Part shown: positions 1-10,589 of the stretch, piece by piece
Layout: the number at the start of each line of letters is the position of its first letter
Numbering within the stretch: the first letter of the stretch is position 1
Assembly: GCF_949987535.1 (NCBI RefSeq)
Contig: NC_080066.1
Span: forward strand, 133,714,335 to 133,778,334
Direction of reading: 5' to 3'
Source: Balaenoptera acutorostrata
Lineage: Eukaryota > Chordata > Mammalia > Artiodactyla > Balaenopteridae
Length of the DNA: 64,000 nucleotides
Program-made: the position numbers and the translations under genes
Notes under the pieces: generated by a model
Told to the model about the DNA's origin: nothing
Databases searched by the model: none
The model's input: the letters and a program-made list of their open reading frames with translations, nothing else

Positions 1-937
1 CTATGTTGTGTTATAATTCAAATCAGATTTTGACTGAAGTAGGAAATGGAGGGTGCTCAGTTAGAAAATCATTTCACAGAAGAAAGTCGAGGCTGAAGGG
101 GCAAAGGGGAATTTGCTGTTTTGAAGGAAGACAAACCAGGTCATACGCATTGTTAAGTACTAGGGATACACAGTAATTCACTCTCCCCTGGATTATTAAA
201 GAAAATTGAGCTTAACTAAATAAAGACATGCAAAAATCTGAATTCATCCACCTAAGTTGGGTGAGAGAAAAACCTGCCCAGAAGAGGAGTTCCTGTCACA
301 CTGGGCCCTGGAGAGTGGGGGACAGTGGAGGCAGAACTCTTAACTGGGACCCAGAGAACTGTGGAAAAGAATCTGCACATGTGTTAAAGAAGGTTGAAGG
401 TCAGTCTGATGTAGAATGAGTAAAAGGAACTGAAGATAAAGGAATCTACAATCTGACAACAGAGGAGAAAAAAATCTTAGAGCAGAGTCCTGATCACACC
501 ATACCTGAAGCCCACATTACTGCTGGCCTTTCACTTAGTCAACCAATCCATTCTTTTTATTGTTTGGCAGTTTGGCTTGGTTAATCAGATACTTGCAGCC
601 TAAACTGATACATGAATGGATGAAGAAATGAACCAGTTATTACACAGAAGCTTGAGATTGATATCAGGAACTCAAACCAGATATGAGGTCCAGAGTATGA
701 AAATGGTTCCAGTGCTCCTTGAATAAGAAGCTCTACTTCAAACAGGAATCTTTTATGTAGCAGAATCAAAAGATGGTCTTCTCAGGGTTTGGTTAGCAAA
801 AGTCTGAAAGCTCGAAGTGTGGCTGTGTAGCAAACTAACAGTGGGCCAGTGAAGAGCAGAGATTTTCACAGGAAAGTCTGGCATTTAGGTTCATTCTCAT
901 GCTGTGGATACCTGGCTGCTACTCGAAAGCCTTCATA
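1..937. other. Unique flank with an ancient LTR-like fragment
   Basis: There is no supportable gene here. At about 485-610 a stretch reading 'accatacctgaagcccacatt' followed by a decayed tail has the wording of an old mammalian interspersed repeat, and a better-preserved relative lies at 16.1-16.3 kb. I cannot name the family. Open frames here are short and have no recognisable domain. The TA at 936-937 is the target-site dinucleotide of the mariner element that follows. Confidence 0.35.
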
Positions 938-1193
938 CTGGGTTGGCCAAAAAGTGTCTTCGGCTTTTAAGTAAAAATAAAAGACATTTTTCATTTTCAC
1001 CAAGAACTTTATTGAACAATGTATTCACCCTTTTGTTCCACTACCTTCTGCCATTTTTCAGGCAACTTCATAATTCCGTCTTCCCAAAACTTTTTATCTT
1101 TTTGAGCAAAGAACTGTTCCTGGTGCCTTTTACAGTCTTCCAGGGAATTGGAATTTTTTCCATTAAGAGAATTTTGTAAAGACTGAAATAAGT

Positions 1194-2491
1194 GGAAATC
1201 CGAAGGTGCAATGTCTGATGAATACGGCGGATGAATCAGAACTTCCCAGCCAAGCTGTAACCGTTTTGCCTGGTCATCAAAGAAATGTGCAGTCTTGCGT
1301 TATCTTTTTTTTTTTTTTTTTTTTTTTAAATTCTAAGAGTCTCTCTTTTTTTTTTTTTTTTTTTTTTTTAGGATTTTCTTATTTATTTATTTATTTATTT
1401 ATTTATTTTTGGCTGTGTTGGGTCTTCGGTTCGTGCGAGGGCTTTCTCCAGTTGCGGCAAGCGGGGGCCACTCTTCATCGCGGTGCGGGGACCGCTCTTC
1501 ATCGCGGTGCGCGGGCCTTTCTCTATCGCGGCCCCTCCCGTCGCGGGGCACAGGCTCCAGACGCGCAGGCTCAGCAATTGTGGCTCACGGGCCCAGCTGC
1601 TCCGCGGCATGTGGGATCCTCCCAGACCAGGGCCCGAACCCGTGTCCCCTGCATTAGCAGGCAGATTCTCAACCACTGCGCCACCAGGGAAGCCCAGTCT
1701 TGCGTTATCTTGATGGAAGATTATGTGTTTTCTGTTGACTGATTCCGGACACTTTCTGTCGAGTGCTGCTTTTACTTCGTCTAATTGGGAGCAGTACTTG
1801 TTGGAATTAATCTTTTGGTTTTCCAGAAGGAGCTCATAGTAGAGGACTCCCTTCCAATCCCACCATATACACAACATCACCTTCTTTGCATGAAGACCTG
1901 CCTTTGGTGTGGTTGGTGGTGGTTCATTTCACTTGCCCCACGATCTCTTCCCATTTCACATTATTGAACAGTATCCACTTTTCATCGCCCGTCACAATTT
2001 GTTTTAAAAGTGGAACGTTTTCATTACGTTTAAGTAGAGAATAGCAGGCGGAAATATGGTCAAGAAGGTTTTTTTGCTTAACTTATGTGGAAGCCAAACA
2101 TCAAAGTGATTAACATAACCAAGCTGGTGCAAATGATTTTCAGTGCTTGATTTGGATATTTTGAGTATGTCAGCTATCTTCCACATGGTGTAACGTTGAT
2201 TGTTCTCAATTAATGTCTCGATTTGATTGGGGTAGCCGACCGTGGAACATCGTCCAGCGAGAGATCTCCAGCACGAAACTTCACAAACCACTTTTGACAC
2301 GTTCCATCAATCACAGCACCTTCTCCATATACTGCACAAATCTTTTTTTTGCATTTCGGTTGCGTTTTTACCTTTCTTGAAATAATAAAGCATAAGATGC
2401 CCAAAATGTTGCTTTTTTTTTCTTCCATCTTCAATATTAAAATGCCTACACAAAAATTCACCCATTTTGATAAGTCTTTTTTAAAATGCAC
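1194..2491 (-). pseudogene. Mariner transposase pseudogene
   Basis: The N-terminal half is read on the minus strand from about 2491 to 2004, in two overlapping frames. It includes the motif KICAVYGEGAV, then KWFVKFRAGDLSLDD, then a helix-turn-helix-like part around KISKSSTENHLHQLGYV. The first catalytic aspartate sits in TGDEKW (about 1980-1996). The second is in FHQDNAR (about 1712-1730), immediately before the SINE. The third is in the PPYSSDIAPSD stretch (about 1200-1225), on the other side of the SINE. Frame changes near 2230-2290, a stop about 20 codons after TGDEKW, and the SINE make it non-functional. The three acidic residues of the DD(about 34)D catalytic triad are all still readable, which suggests decay after transposition rather than deletion. 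Confidence 0.88.
1307..1694 (-). mobile_element. CHR-type SINE inside the mariner, with a double poly-A tail
   Basis: This tRNA-derived SINE is on the minus strand. Its 5' head is at the right (GGGCTTCCCTGGTGGC on the minus strand). The 17-bp target duplication CAGTCTTGCGTTATCTT is perfect at 1290-1306 and 1695-1711. The body (about 1408-1694) is the shorter CpG-rich subtype. The tail is unusual: a T run near 1305-1327, an 18-bp spacer (1328-1345), a second T run (1346-1369), then the usual ATTT repeats. It was inserted after mariner decay began or during it, and it splits the transposase frame after the QDNAR motif. Confidence 0.93.
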
Positions 2492-2704
2492 GCTGATATG
2501 ACAGCTGTCAGATACAATCTAACAAAATTGTTTTGAATGAAGTTAAAGACAACTAACTGCTACTAGAGCCATCTTATGGAAAAAACCGAACGAATCTTTT
2601 GGCCAACCCAATAGAAGGTGTAAGAGAATAAAGAAAGAGTAAAAGAAGAGATGATCAATTAAGAGAATCCTCATTTATCCTCAGTAAAGAAGTAGTAAAA
2701 TACT

Positions 2705-2910
2705 ATGGTTGAGAGTATGGACTTGGTGGCCAGACCTGGTTTTAAATGCTGCTTCTAGCACTTACTAGTAAGTTGTCTAACACGCTGAGCCTTAGTATTT
2801 CCTTACTCGTAAAGTGAGAGATGAATACTAACCTCTTTGAAAGTTATGGCAAAAATTAAATGTGATATTTTATGTAAAGCCTGGAACATAGCAAAATTCA
2901 ATTAGTGACG
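2705..2910 (+). repeat. MIR SINE, old
   Basis: The order of landmarks matches MIR: 'ggacttggtggccagacctggtttt' as tRNA-derived head, the core around 'cttactagtaagttgtctaac', then 'ttccttactcgtaaagtgag' and the tail 'aaagcctggaacatagc'. Many substitutions are present, as expected for a pre-eutherian repeat. Confidence 0.8.
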
Positions 2911-3164
2911 AATAGTCATTTTTTGTTATTCATAGAATTAGGATGGTACATGTTGGGAGAAATTTTCATAGGCTGTTTAAAAGTTGGGTGGGCTGCAGGA
3001 GGGCTGTCCTGGTGTATAACAATCATGTCATTCACTTTTGGGATTCTCTTGGTGATTTTCATATCCCTCTTGCCAAACTCTGGGTGGGAGAGAAGTCAAC
3101 CGTAGTTTCTAATTTCCACTTGACCCAAAATATTTTCCTAGAGTCACACTTGCATTCTCTGGAA

Positions 3165-3232
3165 AGGAGCTGGGAGCCAGCACTGAAGTCACAGTGCCTG
3201 GCACATAGTAGGCGCTCAATAGATGCTACCTG
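3165..3232 (+). repeat. L2/MIR 3' tail fragment
   Basis: The phrase 'agtgcctggcacatagtaggcgctcaatag' (3191-3220, in two parts) is the common 3' end of L2 and MIR elements. It is too short to assign further. Sequence on either side looks unique. Confidence 0.65.
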
Positions 3233-3517
3233 CAGTTTGGTTGCAGCAAATTGATTGTTTTCTGTCAGACACGATGATTAGAGGATATTTAAGAAGGGCA
3301 CTGAAAGATATAAACAATCCAGATTCTCTTACTGTTTCTACGTTGTAAGACTCTTGGGTACAGAGTTCGTTTATGATCTGGAATGGGGTCTAAACTTACT
3401 GGGAAAAAGATAAATACGTCGGCTCTAGCCCACCTCCTCTAGAAATGGTTTTGCTGAGGGGGCTGATGGCAACGTTTTGTAAGTAGGGTGGAGAACAGTT
3501 AGTGGAAAGTTTTGCCG

Positions 3518-3680
3518 TTGTTCTTAGCTCACTCTGTGGCCTCAGGCAAGCCATTTAACCTCTTGGTGTCTGGATTTCCTCAACTGTGAGCCAGGGATAA
3601 TAATACTTTCCTACCTCACAGGTGCATCGGGGGCATTAATTAATGTTTGTCTAGTGCTTGGGAATCTGTGATGAAAGGCA
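3518..3680 (+). repeat. MIR SINE, old
   Basis: The MIR core 'gtggcctcaggcaagccattt', then 'ttcctcaactgtgagccaggg', then 'cctacctcacaggtgcatc' appear in the right order. The 3' part runs to 'gtctagtgcttggga'. Confidence 0.75.
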
Positions 3681-4635
3681 AGCATCATTATTGTGGGTTT
3701 GCTGCAGGCAAGACTAGATTATAGTCCTCCAGATGGGTTACATATGGGAAGTGGTTTTAGCAAAAGCTTTTCCCAAATGAAATGCAGGCTTGAAGGTTTG
3801 GGGTCGCTTCAAAAGAAAAGGTGCGGGTGGAACTTCATCCTGTCCTTCTTGCCTTAGTTGGCTCAGGTTTTACTATCATGCAAAGTTAGGAATCAGCATC
3901 CTAGCACCATATATTAATTTATTCAACAAGTAACATCTAGTCGATTTGTTTCAGCGGTCTCTGCTCTGCACAGATTTTCATAGATTTCAAAGGGTACTTA
4001 ATACCCTCAATTAAGTAGGTGAGGGTATTGTTGCAGGAAACTGAAGAGTAGGGGCCATTTAATGTGTCTATCCCATGATAAGTGGGGTAGACAAAGCCAT
4101 TGTGTTTTAACAACACCAAGTGGACAAGTCAAATAGGCAAGAAGTTTCCATCTTTTCCTTTTGTTTAACTTCCTCCTCCTCACCCCTGCCCCCTCAACTC
4201 TTTTAAAAATAGCCTTTACACTAAAGTGCACTGGTATGTTCTTGAAAGCTTTTAAAGAGGAACATTTTGAGAAGGGACTTCTGGGCAAAGAACAACAGAG
4301 TGTCTGGATACATTAAGGCTGGGAAGGAAGGGGAAAAAAATCTCTCTTTGAGAACTAGACAAATTTTAGTTTTCCCCAAATTGGAAATATTGATTCAATT
4401 AGTACACTTGTCCAATTAAAGGGCAAAGATAATCTTTCCTTCCCCATGAGCAGAAGTGTATTTTCTCATATAAATACAGAAGAAAGCCAAATGAAATATT
4501 TTATTTATATTACTGACCCGGGCAATAGGAAAGCAAATAGGAAGATTCTTATTTTTGGTGAACTCATGCTGCTGAAAATCTGCTAGAACAAATTCCTAAG
4601 GCAGAAATGCAAGTGATGATACAAAGTAAGAAGCA
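3681..4635. other. Unique sequence, nothing recognised
   Basis: No gene or named repeat could be supported. The minus-strand frame at 4007-4288 has no domain, a biased lysine/arginine stretch from an A+G-rich run, and no splice or translation context that favours coding. Confidence 0.5.
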
Positions 4636-4900
4636 TATTCATTAATTTATTCATTCATTCAGCAAATATTTACTGAGTGTATTTTATGTGTCGGGAAATG
4701 GTTGACGAGCAACACAGACAAGGTCCCTGCTCGCGTGGAGGTTACATTTTGGTGGGGGACGACAGGCATATGCAGAGAAGCAATTGTGAACACAGGGAAC
4801 GAAGATGAGGGGATGGCGATAGAGCATTGGTGGTGATTTAGTTTGGATGGCTAGCAAGCCCTCTCCAGGAGGTGGCTTTAAGCAGGTCAGGCCCTTGTTG
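4636..4900 (-). repeat. L2 LINE 3' end
   Basis: On the plus strand the sequence reads 'attcattcagcaaatatttactgagtg', followed by 'caaggtccctgctcgcgtggaggttacatt' and later 'cctctccaggaggtggcttt'. This is the reverse complement of the L2 3' region. It has decayed to roughly the level usual for L2. Confidence 0.75.
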
Positions 4901-5119
4901 GGAGCAAAGTATAAGACTTAGGGTTAGAAAATGACTGTTGTAATAAAGGAAACTTCAGGAGGCATGGGATGCAACTTGGCACCCCAGCATTTCCCTACAA
5001 TGTGGTACCAATTGTAACTTCTCTAATTTAGAGTCTCCATCATTTACTGCACATAAAGGAAAGTGGATTTTGTTTGGAACCATCAAATTAGAATAGCTGG
5101 CTGGTGTTCTGGAAAGATC

Positions 5120-5265
5120 GAGGACCATGTCAGGAGACCTGGTTGGTCCTGGTTCTTCCAGTACCTTACAAGTTTAGTCATACAGTCTCTGTACCTCTTT
5201 CCTTCCCGTAAAAAAAAAGGAGGTATTGGTGAGGTCCTTTTCAGCTCCACTCTAGGAACAACATA
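5120..5265 (+). repeat. Probable MIR fragment
   Basis: The phrase 'gagacctggttggtcctgg', then 'taccttacaagtttagtcat' and 'gtctctgtacctctttcctt' follows MIR order, but with many changes and an A run replacing the usual 'gtaaaatg'. The next 550 bases, to the following MIR, show nothing recognisable. Confidence 0.5.
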
Positions 5266-5839
5266 GAAGCAGTATTCAATTATTGTAAACCCTTGTTGTT
5301 TGGAAATCTACAAAGATGATAAAAGAAACCAGCAACAAATTTGAAAAGTTTGCATATCAGTAGCTCAAAAATTTGAGATAATCAGGCAGATAGCTGGGTG
5401 CAAAAGTTGCATACAATGAGTATTTTTATAATGAGTCTTTATAATTCCTTTTTGCTTTTTTTTTTTAGAATATGGGAGTTAAAAAAAATCTGCAGTAGAG
5501 AGTTTTCAAAATATTGGGAAAGTAAATAAAAATTACTACTATAATATTTGTGGTTTTGTTACATCTGAGTTTTCCCTGCTTTCACAAATTGCGAGAAATG
5601 AGTAGATGTGAAATGTCCAAGTCTTGCAGCTAAGAATTCCACTTGCAACAAAAATTAGACTGTTAAAAGTAAATTTAGTAAATAAATTCGGAAGGAATAA
5701 TTTATGCTGTAATAACCCAAACTCTTCCTTAATTATTAAGGTATTAAGAATTTTCTTCAACAATAATATCCTAAACACAATTTTATGAGCAAATGAAATT
5801 ATGCATTATTATTATTATTTTTTGTCTATAAGCTAATAA

Positions 5840-6075
5840 AATGACACTAACAGTATTACCTTCTATTGTGCTCAATACTTTGCAAAAACAGTTTCATGTT
5901 TCTTATTCCATCTGAGCCTCATAACTGCTTCGGAATTTATTATTTATTCGGAATTTATTATTCCCACTTCATATGAGGAAAAAGAGGTGCAGGAATTGGG
6001 ATTTTCCTGGAGTTACATAGCTAGTAATTTAAGTTAGAATCCAGGATCCTGCATCCTGTCTAGTGCTTCGAGCAC
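5840..6075 (-). repeat. MIR SINE with internal tandem duplication
   Basis: The plus strand reads as a reversed MIR: 'ctgagcctcataactgc', 'ttcccacttcatatgagg', 'gagttacatagctagtaa', 'gaatccaggatcc'. Inside it, CGGAATTTATTATT occurs at 5931-5944 and again at 5949-5962, an 18-bp-period duplication of the segment just before 'ttcccac'. Confidence 0.75.
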
Positions 6076-7320
6076 CCCAAAATGGGTGCAACATATAACC
6101 TGAGTTTCTCTTCTGTGTTTCTCTGGTGTTTGTTTGTTTGCTTAATGCAGGACCCCAGAGTGCTTCCAAGAATTTCTAGAAGACTTTGAAACTGTTGTGT
6201 AGCACAGGAGCTTACGAACAAGTCTGGGAGCTAAAGTGAATCTACCAGTTTTATTCTGCTGCTCTGACCCTGCTCCTTTATGTCCCGTTTCTCTGTCAGG
6301 CATGGCTGTCCCTTTCGTGGGGCCACTCTTATCTATTGCTATGGTGAGATCTTAGTTGTGTTGGTAGGGTTCCCCTTATTTCAGACAAACTCTGGGCAAG
6401 AATGGTACATCTCATTCTGAATTCATTTTAACATATCACTGAGACAAAAATTCTTTTAACAACATGTTTTTCATGGAGTATAACATTTTACAAATCTGAT
6501 TTTAAGGGTATGATTATCTTTGACCTGACATCAGTCGGTAAGCACTAAGTTTGGTGTGATGAGCAACAAAGAACTTAAGACTCTGTGCCACTCCCCAGAC
6601 CTTACGTTCTACTGGGGACGCAAAATATTAAGCCTTTCAATTAGAATATAGCTCAGTTATTAAATGAAATATTTTGCTGTATCATTTCAAGACACACTTT
6701 AAGATCTGCTAAGTCCATCTATAGGTCAGAGAGATTGAGGGGGGGCAGAGTGATCGATTTGAAGGCTGTGGAGAAAAGATGCAAGAAACACAGGGAATAA
6801 GAGAGTTGAGTTTAGAGAGAAGAACTGGGCATAATTTTGTTCAAAATTTCATTCTTTATTGGCAATAAATTAAAATAAGGTGGTGTTTTTTGATGACTCA
6901 TAAGATAGATGTTGCATGAAAGGGTACTGGAATCAACAGGCACAAATAAGACGGCCAAACATGGAAAAATGATCATAGGTAGAGCATTTGTTCCACTGCC
7001 TTTTATCTTTTACACCTGTGTTTGAATTCATCCAAAGTTGCATAAATCCTTTACACAGCTGTCGAGATTGCACCTGAAAAAAGGCTGAAGTAGTCTCAGA
7101 TGGCCTAACATTTCATCATTCCGAATACTTAAACCCAAACAGGTTTAAACACTTTGCCAAACCCAAGGATAACGGGCTTCACATTGATCTTTGCTCGGTT
7201 CAAATGTTCAACCGTGTGTGCCAGAGTGTACACTGCAGACTGCCTTGTACAGACTCCCACGATTTTTAGCTGCAGAAAAGCTCAAAAATAACATTTTAAG
7301 GATGGCAGTTCTCCTTGGAA
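6076..7320. other. Unique A+T-rich stretch
   Basis: About 1.2 kb without a recognised gene, RNA gene or named repeat. No open frame over 60 codons is present. There is no CpG clustering and no microsatellite. Confidence 0.55.
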
Positions 7321-7539
7321 ATTTACTCAGAAATACACACTTTGATATATGTCAGTAGATAAAGGGCAGCTGGCTGCTTGTACAAACTGATCTACTGAAC
7401 TTAATTTTTCGCTTTTTGTAAACAAGTAGTTAAATACAGTATACTTCTGAAAAGAGCTTATCAAGTTTCCGGTATTTTCACTAGACTGTTTCTGATGTCT
7501 ATCCTGACCCCCACAAGTGGATTACTTTTAACTTGGGGT

Positions 7540-7860
7540 CTGTCATTAAAATTTTTTAAAATTATGAATATGTACATCAGCATTATAAAAAATGCACACA
7601 GTACAGAAAGGTATAGAATGAAAAGTGCAAGTCCTCCTATACTCTCTTTCCCCCAAACTCCCCTCCCCAGAGAAACCCCTTTAAGAGTTTGATGTATATC
7701 CTTCCAGATCTTTTGTAAAATACATGACTTTGTGCATAAATATAAATGTTATAACATAAACATTTTTATGCCACTATCTTTTCCTTAAAGTAGCATAATG
7801 TTTTACCAATTTTTTAAAATTTTGCCAGACTAAGGAGTGAATGTTGGTATCTCTGGGTAT
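7540..7860 (-). repeat. Old L1 3' UTR fragment (L1M type)
   Basis: 'acacagtacagaaaggtatag', a C-rich 'ctccccagagaaaccccttt', then 'gatgtatatccttccagatc' and 'acataaacatttttatg' follow the layout of decayed mammalian L1M 3' ends read in reverse. It is too diverged for a subfamily call. Confidence 0.55.
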
Positions 7861-8024
7861 AGGATTTGCTCTGGGTGAGGACCAGATGCATTTAAACCAT
7901 TTTCTTCAAATTTAATCCTTCCTTGTTCACACTACCAAAAGTTGAGAGGCTTGCTTTCTTGGTAAACATGGTACCATGAAGAAGTAAGTCTGAAAGTTAA
8001 ATTTGAAGGAAATTTAGGGCTTAC

Positions 8025-8303
8025 TTTTGTGGATAGAAGGGGAAAAAATGGAAATTCCAAGTAAGGGAGTTTCTGGAATTTGAGCAAAGTCATAGAAACT
8101 GGCGTCCCTGGTTTCTTGGTCCAACTCATTCATGGCTGTGATAGAGGAAAGCTCCGACCATCTTTCTGGCTGACTTGATGGATGTTTCTCCACTGGGCTC
8201 TCAGTAGGACTGTATTCAGTTCTATATGTTGATGGATTCCCCTTCAGTGTGCTTCTACACCCTGCTCCAGTGAGTACGGCTCTTCCTCTAAAGGAGCTCC
8301 TTC
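8025..8303 (-). CDS. Speculative internal exon, unknown product
   Basis: On the minus strand a pyrimidine-rich stretch ending CTCTTCCCTTAG is followed by 279 bases, a multiple of three, that are open in one frame. They end AAAA and are followed by GTAAGC, a fair 5' splice site. Read as an exon it is symmetric phase 1 and gives about 92 codons. The composition is Ser/Pro/Glu-rich and includes SITAMNELDQETRD and DFAQIPETPLLG. I recognise no domain and cannot name a protein. The frame stops six bases after the donor. A chance open frame remains quite possible, and the orientation is opposite to the other exon-like piece at 10.3 kb. Confidence 0.2.
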
Positions 8304-8915
8304 CTAAGGGAAGAGATGGATTTCCCTCAGTATGGCAGAGGAAATCCCAGAGTAGGCCCACGCTTGAACTTTATGAATGGATATGAAAATAGCTACTCAG
8401 AAATACACACTTTGATAGAGTTTTGACTGCTGGGGGAACTTGACTGTAGGCTAGTTGGCAAGATAATAGAAGCAGTTGAAAATGGCACTGGTGAAAAGTT
8501 GAGGGCTGGTGGGTCAGATAGAGAGTCAAGAAAATTGATTCAAGCAGAGTATGTGTGGTGTTGAGTATAAGGTTGGAAACATGAAGAAGGAACAGAAAAT
8601 ACAGTTAGTTCTAGGGTTTGGCGCTTGGACCTGAGCCAGAAGAAATTAAGAAGATGAGAGTCGTGATGAAATGAAGTGACCCTCACTCGTTATGTGTGCC
8701 ATTTCTTGTCTTTTGGCTTCAAGCTTACCCTTCTGTCTTCCTTCAGTGATGCCCGGGCAGGGACTCCACGAAGGACTCGGCTTTGCCAGTTGCCTCCCTG
8801 TGAGGCTGGCCATTCGGGGATGTTGATGAAGAATGAGAGACTTGCTCCTTCCTGTTTCCTGTGGGTTTCTTGTTTGCTTTCTGTCCCTGGGAACATCATG
8901 CCAGCCTCAGTTTTT

Positions 8916-9214
8916 ATTTTATTTTATTTATTTATTTATTTATTTATTTTTGGCTGTGTTGGGTCTTCGTTTCTGTGCGAGGGCTTTCTCTAGTTGCGGC
9001 AAGTGGGGGCCACTCTTCATCGCGGTGCGCGGGCCTCTCACTATCGCGGCCTCTCCCGTTGTGGAGCACAGGCTCCAGACGCGCAGGCTCAGTAGTTGTG
9101 GCTCACGGGCCCAGTTGCTCCACGGCATGTGGGATCTTCCCAGACCAGGGCTCGAACCCGTGCCCCCTGCATTAGCAGGCAGATTCTCAACCACCGCGCC
9201 ACCAGGGAAGCCCC
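8916..9214 (-). mobile_element. CHR-type SINE, short subtype
   Basis: The element is on the minus strand, with its 3' tail at left ('ttttattttatttattt') and head at right. Target duplications CCAGCCTCAGTTTTT (8901-8915) and CCAACCTCAGTTCTT (9215-9229) agree at 13 of 15 positions. The B-box region reads GGTTCGAGCCCTGG on the minus strand near 9146-9160. Many CpGs remain ('catcgcggtgcgcgggcctc'), pointing to a fairly recent insertion. Confidence 0.93.
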
Positions 9215-9229
9215 CCAACCTCAGTTCTT

Positions 9230-10300
9230 CACGAAACCTGGTTGTCGCAGTTGTTCCAGGAGTAGCCGTTGAAACTAAAGAGCAGTTTTTCCAACATTCA
9301 CAGAACCTCTCTCACACCCCACCCGCTACAACACCAGCTGCCACTAAGAAGCACCGTCTGATCGGAGGTCTGGGGTGTCAATCTCACAGGGCCCTTCTTC
9401 AGCTCAGGGACGCCAGCCCCAGCCGAACAGCACCCCTCCTCAGAGGTCTGAGTTTTTCAGCTCTGTGCAGGCCCTCTTTCTAAGTTTTAAGAATTCCAGC
9501 CTCTTCTGTTTGTTCTTACAGCCCTAGGAGTGGTCACTGCTACCTGTAATCGTTATCGTCTGTGACACGTTAAAGTTGCTGCCCTGTTCTTCAGTATCTA
9601 GTTATCAGTTCTTTATACTATATTATTTCTGTCTCTTTACTGGACCCTGACTGACACAGGCTTTCCCCAGATGGAGTAAATAGGAAAGCTCATGAGTTCC
9701 TGTATCACTCAGGACCACTGTTAGGCTGCATTATGTGGGGATGGAGAGAATAGAGGGGAAGAGGTACATTTGACAAACTGTAAGTGGGAAGGAAGCAACA
9801 GGATTGATGATTGGAAACAGAGAGTGAGGACAGAGAGCGTAGAATAGACAAGGTTTCTACCCTGGTGGTGGAGAGAATGGTGATGCCACGGAAAACTGAG
9901 AAAGTTGGGAAAAGAATGAGTGCAGGTGTGGGGACATGAAATTAGAGATATCTTAAAGGCATCTGATAAAATGGAGCTAAAATTCAAGAGAGAACTAGAG
10001 TGAGACTGTGGCTGAATTCCCTGAGAATGTAGGGCAGGATGGAGGAACAGGAGTTGCCAGGTAACTGGTAAAAAGAGGCTTAAGGCAAAGTCTAGCATGG
10101 CATGGACCCTAACAAATAGGGATGGCCTCTTTTTTAATACCCTGTGCAGGCTAAAAACTATAGGTCCACTACTGTAACCAGAAGAAGGTATTAGTGATGA
10201 TTTGAGATTCTGTTATTGTTCAAATAAGCAAACTTCAGCTCTGGTTGAATAAGTCAATCCGGTAGAACATCAGTGAAAAATGTTGTCTTTAATTTTTTAA
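9230..10300. other. Unique DNA plus diffuse ancient repeat-like sequence
   Basis: No gene is recognised. 9480-9660 ends 'ggaccctgactgacacagg', a phrase common at the end of old LTR-like elements, but I cannot assign it. 9800-10100 is A+G-rich and reads like an ancient, unnamed mammalian repeat that also appears near 17.2-17.6 kb. The frame at 9721-10098 (minus) is the complement of this purine-rich stretch, not a recognisable protein. Confidence 0.35.
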
Positions 10301-10301
10301 G

Positions 10302-10393
10302 GTAGAAGCAGATGAGCAAGCTACAGAAACAGCCACTTTACATGAGCAGCAAACTATGAAGCCCGTTGTCATCAAGTAAAGCACACAGCAAAG
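10302..10393 (+). CDS. Speculative exon with in-frame stop, unknown product
   Basis: A pyrimidine-rich run ending 'ctttaattttttaag' precedes 92 bases followed by GTAATC. Within it, 25 codons are open from 10302 and end in TAA at 10377-10379. The peptide is rich in E, Q and T and ends MKPVVIK. This could be a terminal coding exon segment, a poison exon, an exon of a non-coding RNA, or chance. There is no named similarity. It is on the plus strand, the strand suggested by transposon orientation bias for any host gene. Confidence 0.15.
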
Positions 10394-10589
10394 GTAATCT
10401 GACACATATTTAATAACTTTCACAGTCATTATTGTGCTACATTGTAATTAGGCACAGGTGGTAAGCAGTTCTTGTAAAATATTGTAATTCGTATGGAAGT
10501 CAAATCAATGTTTTTCTCTTTCTGCTTTCTTCTTTATCTAAAATGGATCTGCCAGCAGTTTTCATCGATATAATGTACCGTCAATTAAA

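Larger units (their letters stand above)
938..2611 (-). mobile_element. Mariner DNA transposon, inactive, split by a SINE
   Basis: Inverted termini are visible. The left end begins CTGGGTTGGCCAAAAAGTG, and the right end, read on the minus strand, begins TTGGGTTGGCCAAAAGATTC. Both are flanked by the TA dinucleotide that mariner duplicates (936-937 and 2612-2613). The total is 1674 bp. Removing the SINE and one copy of its target duplication leaves about 1.27 kb, the normal mariner length. The transposase is on the minus strand and is broken. The terminal sequence and protein resemble mariners known from cetartiodactyl genomes; the subfamily assignment is inference. No function is expected beyond possible binding of a transposase to its ends. 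Confidence 0.92.
7324..8417. repeat. 24-bp direct repeat pair enclosing 1.05 kb
   Basis: A perfect 24-bp word beginning TACTCAGAAATACACA occurs at 7324-7347 and 8394-8417, outside any repeat I can name. The enclosed segment contains an old L1 end (about 7540-7860) and a possible minus-strand exon (8025-8303). No poly-A or inverted termini sit next to the repeats, so it does not look like an ordinary insertion duplication. Confidence 0.7.

Noticed and set aside
1409..1742. Several overlapping plus- and minus-strand open frames, Arg/Ser/Pro-rich
   Set aside because: They are all translations of the CHR SINE; the same frames recur at 8.9, 14.1, 23.3, 40.3 and 52.8 kb.
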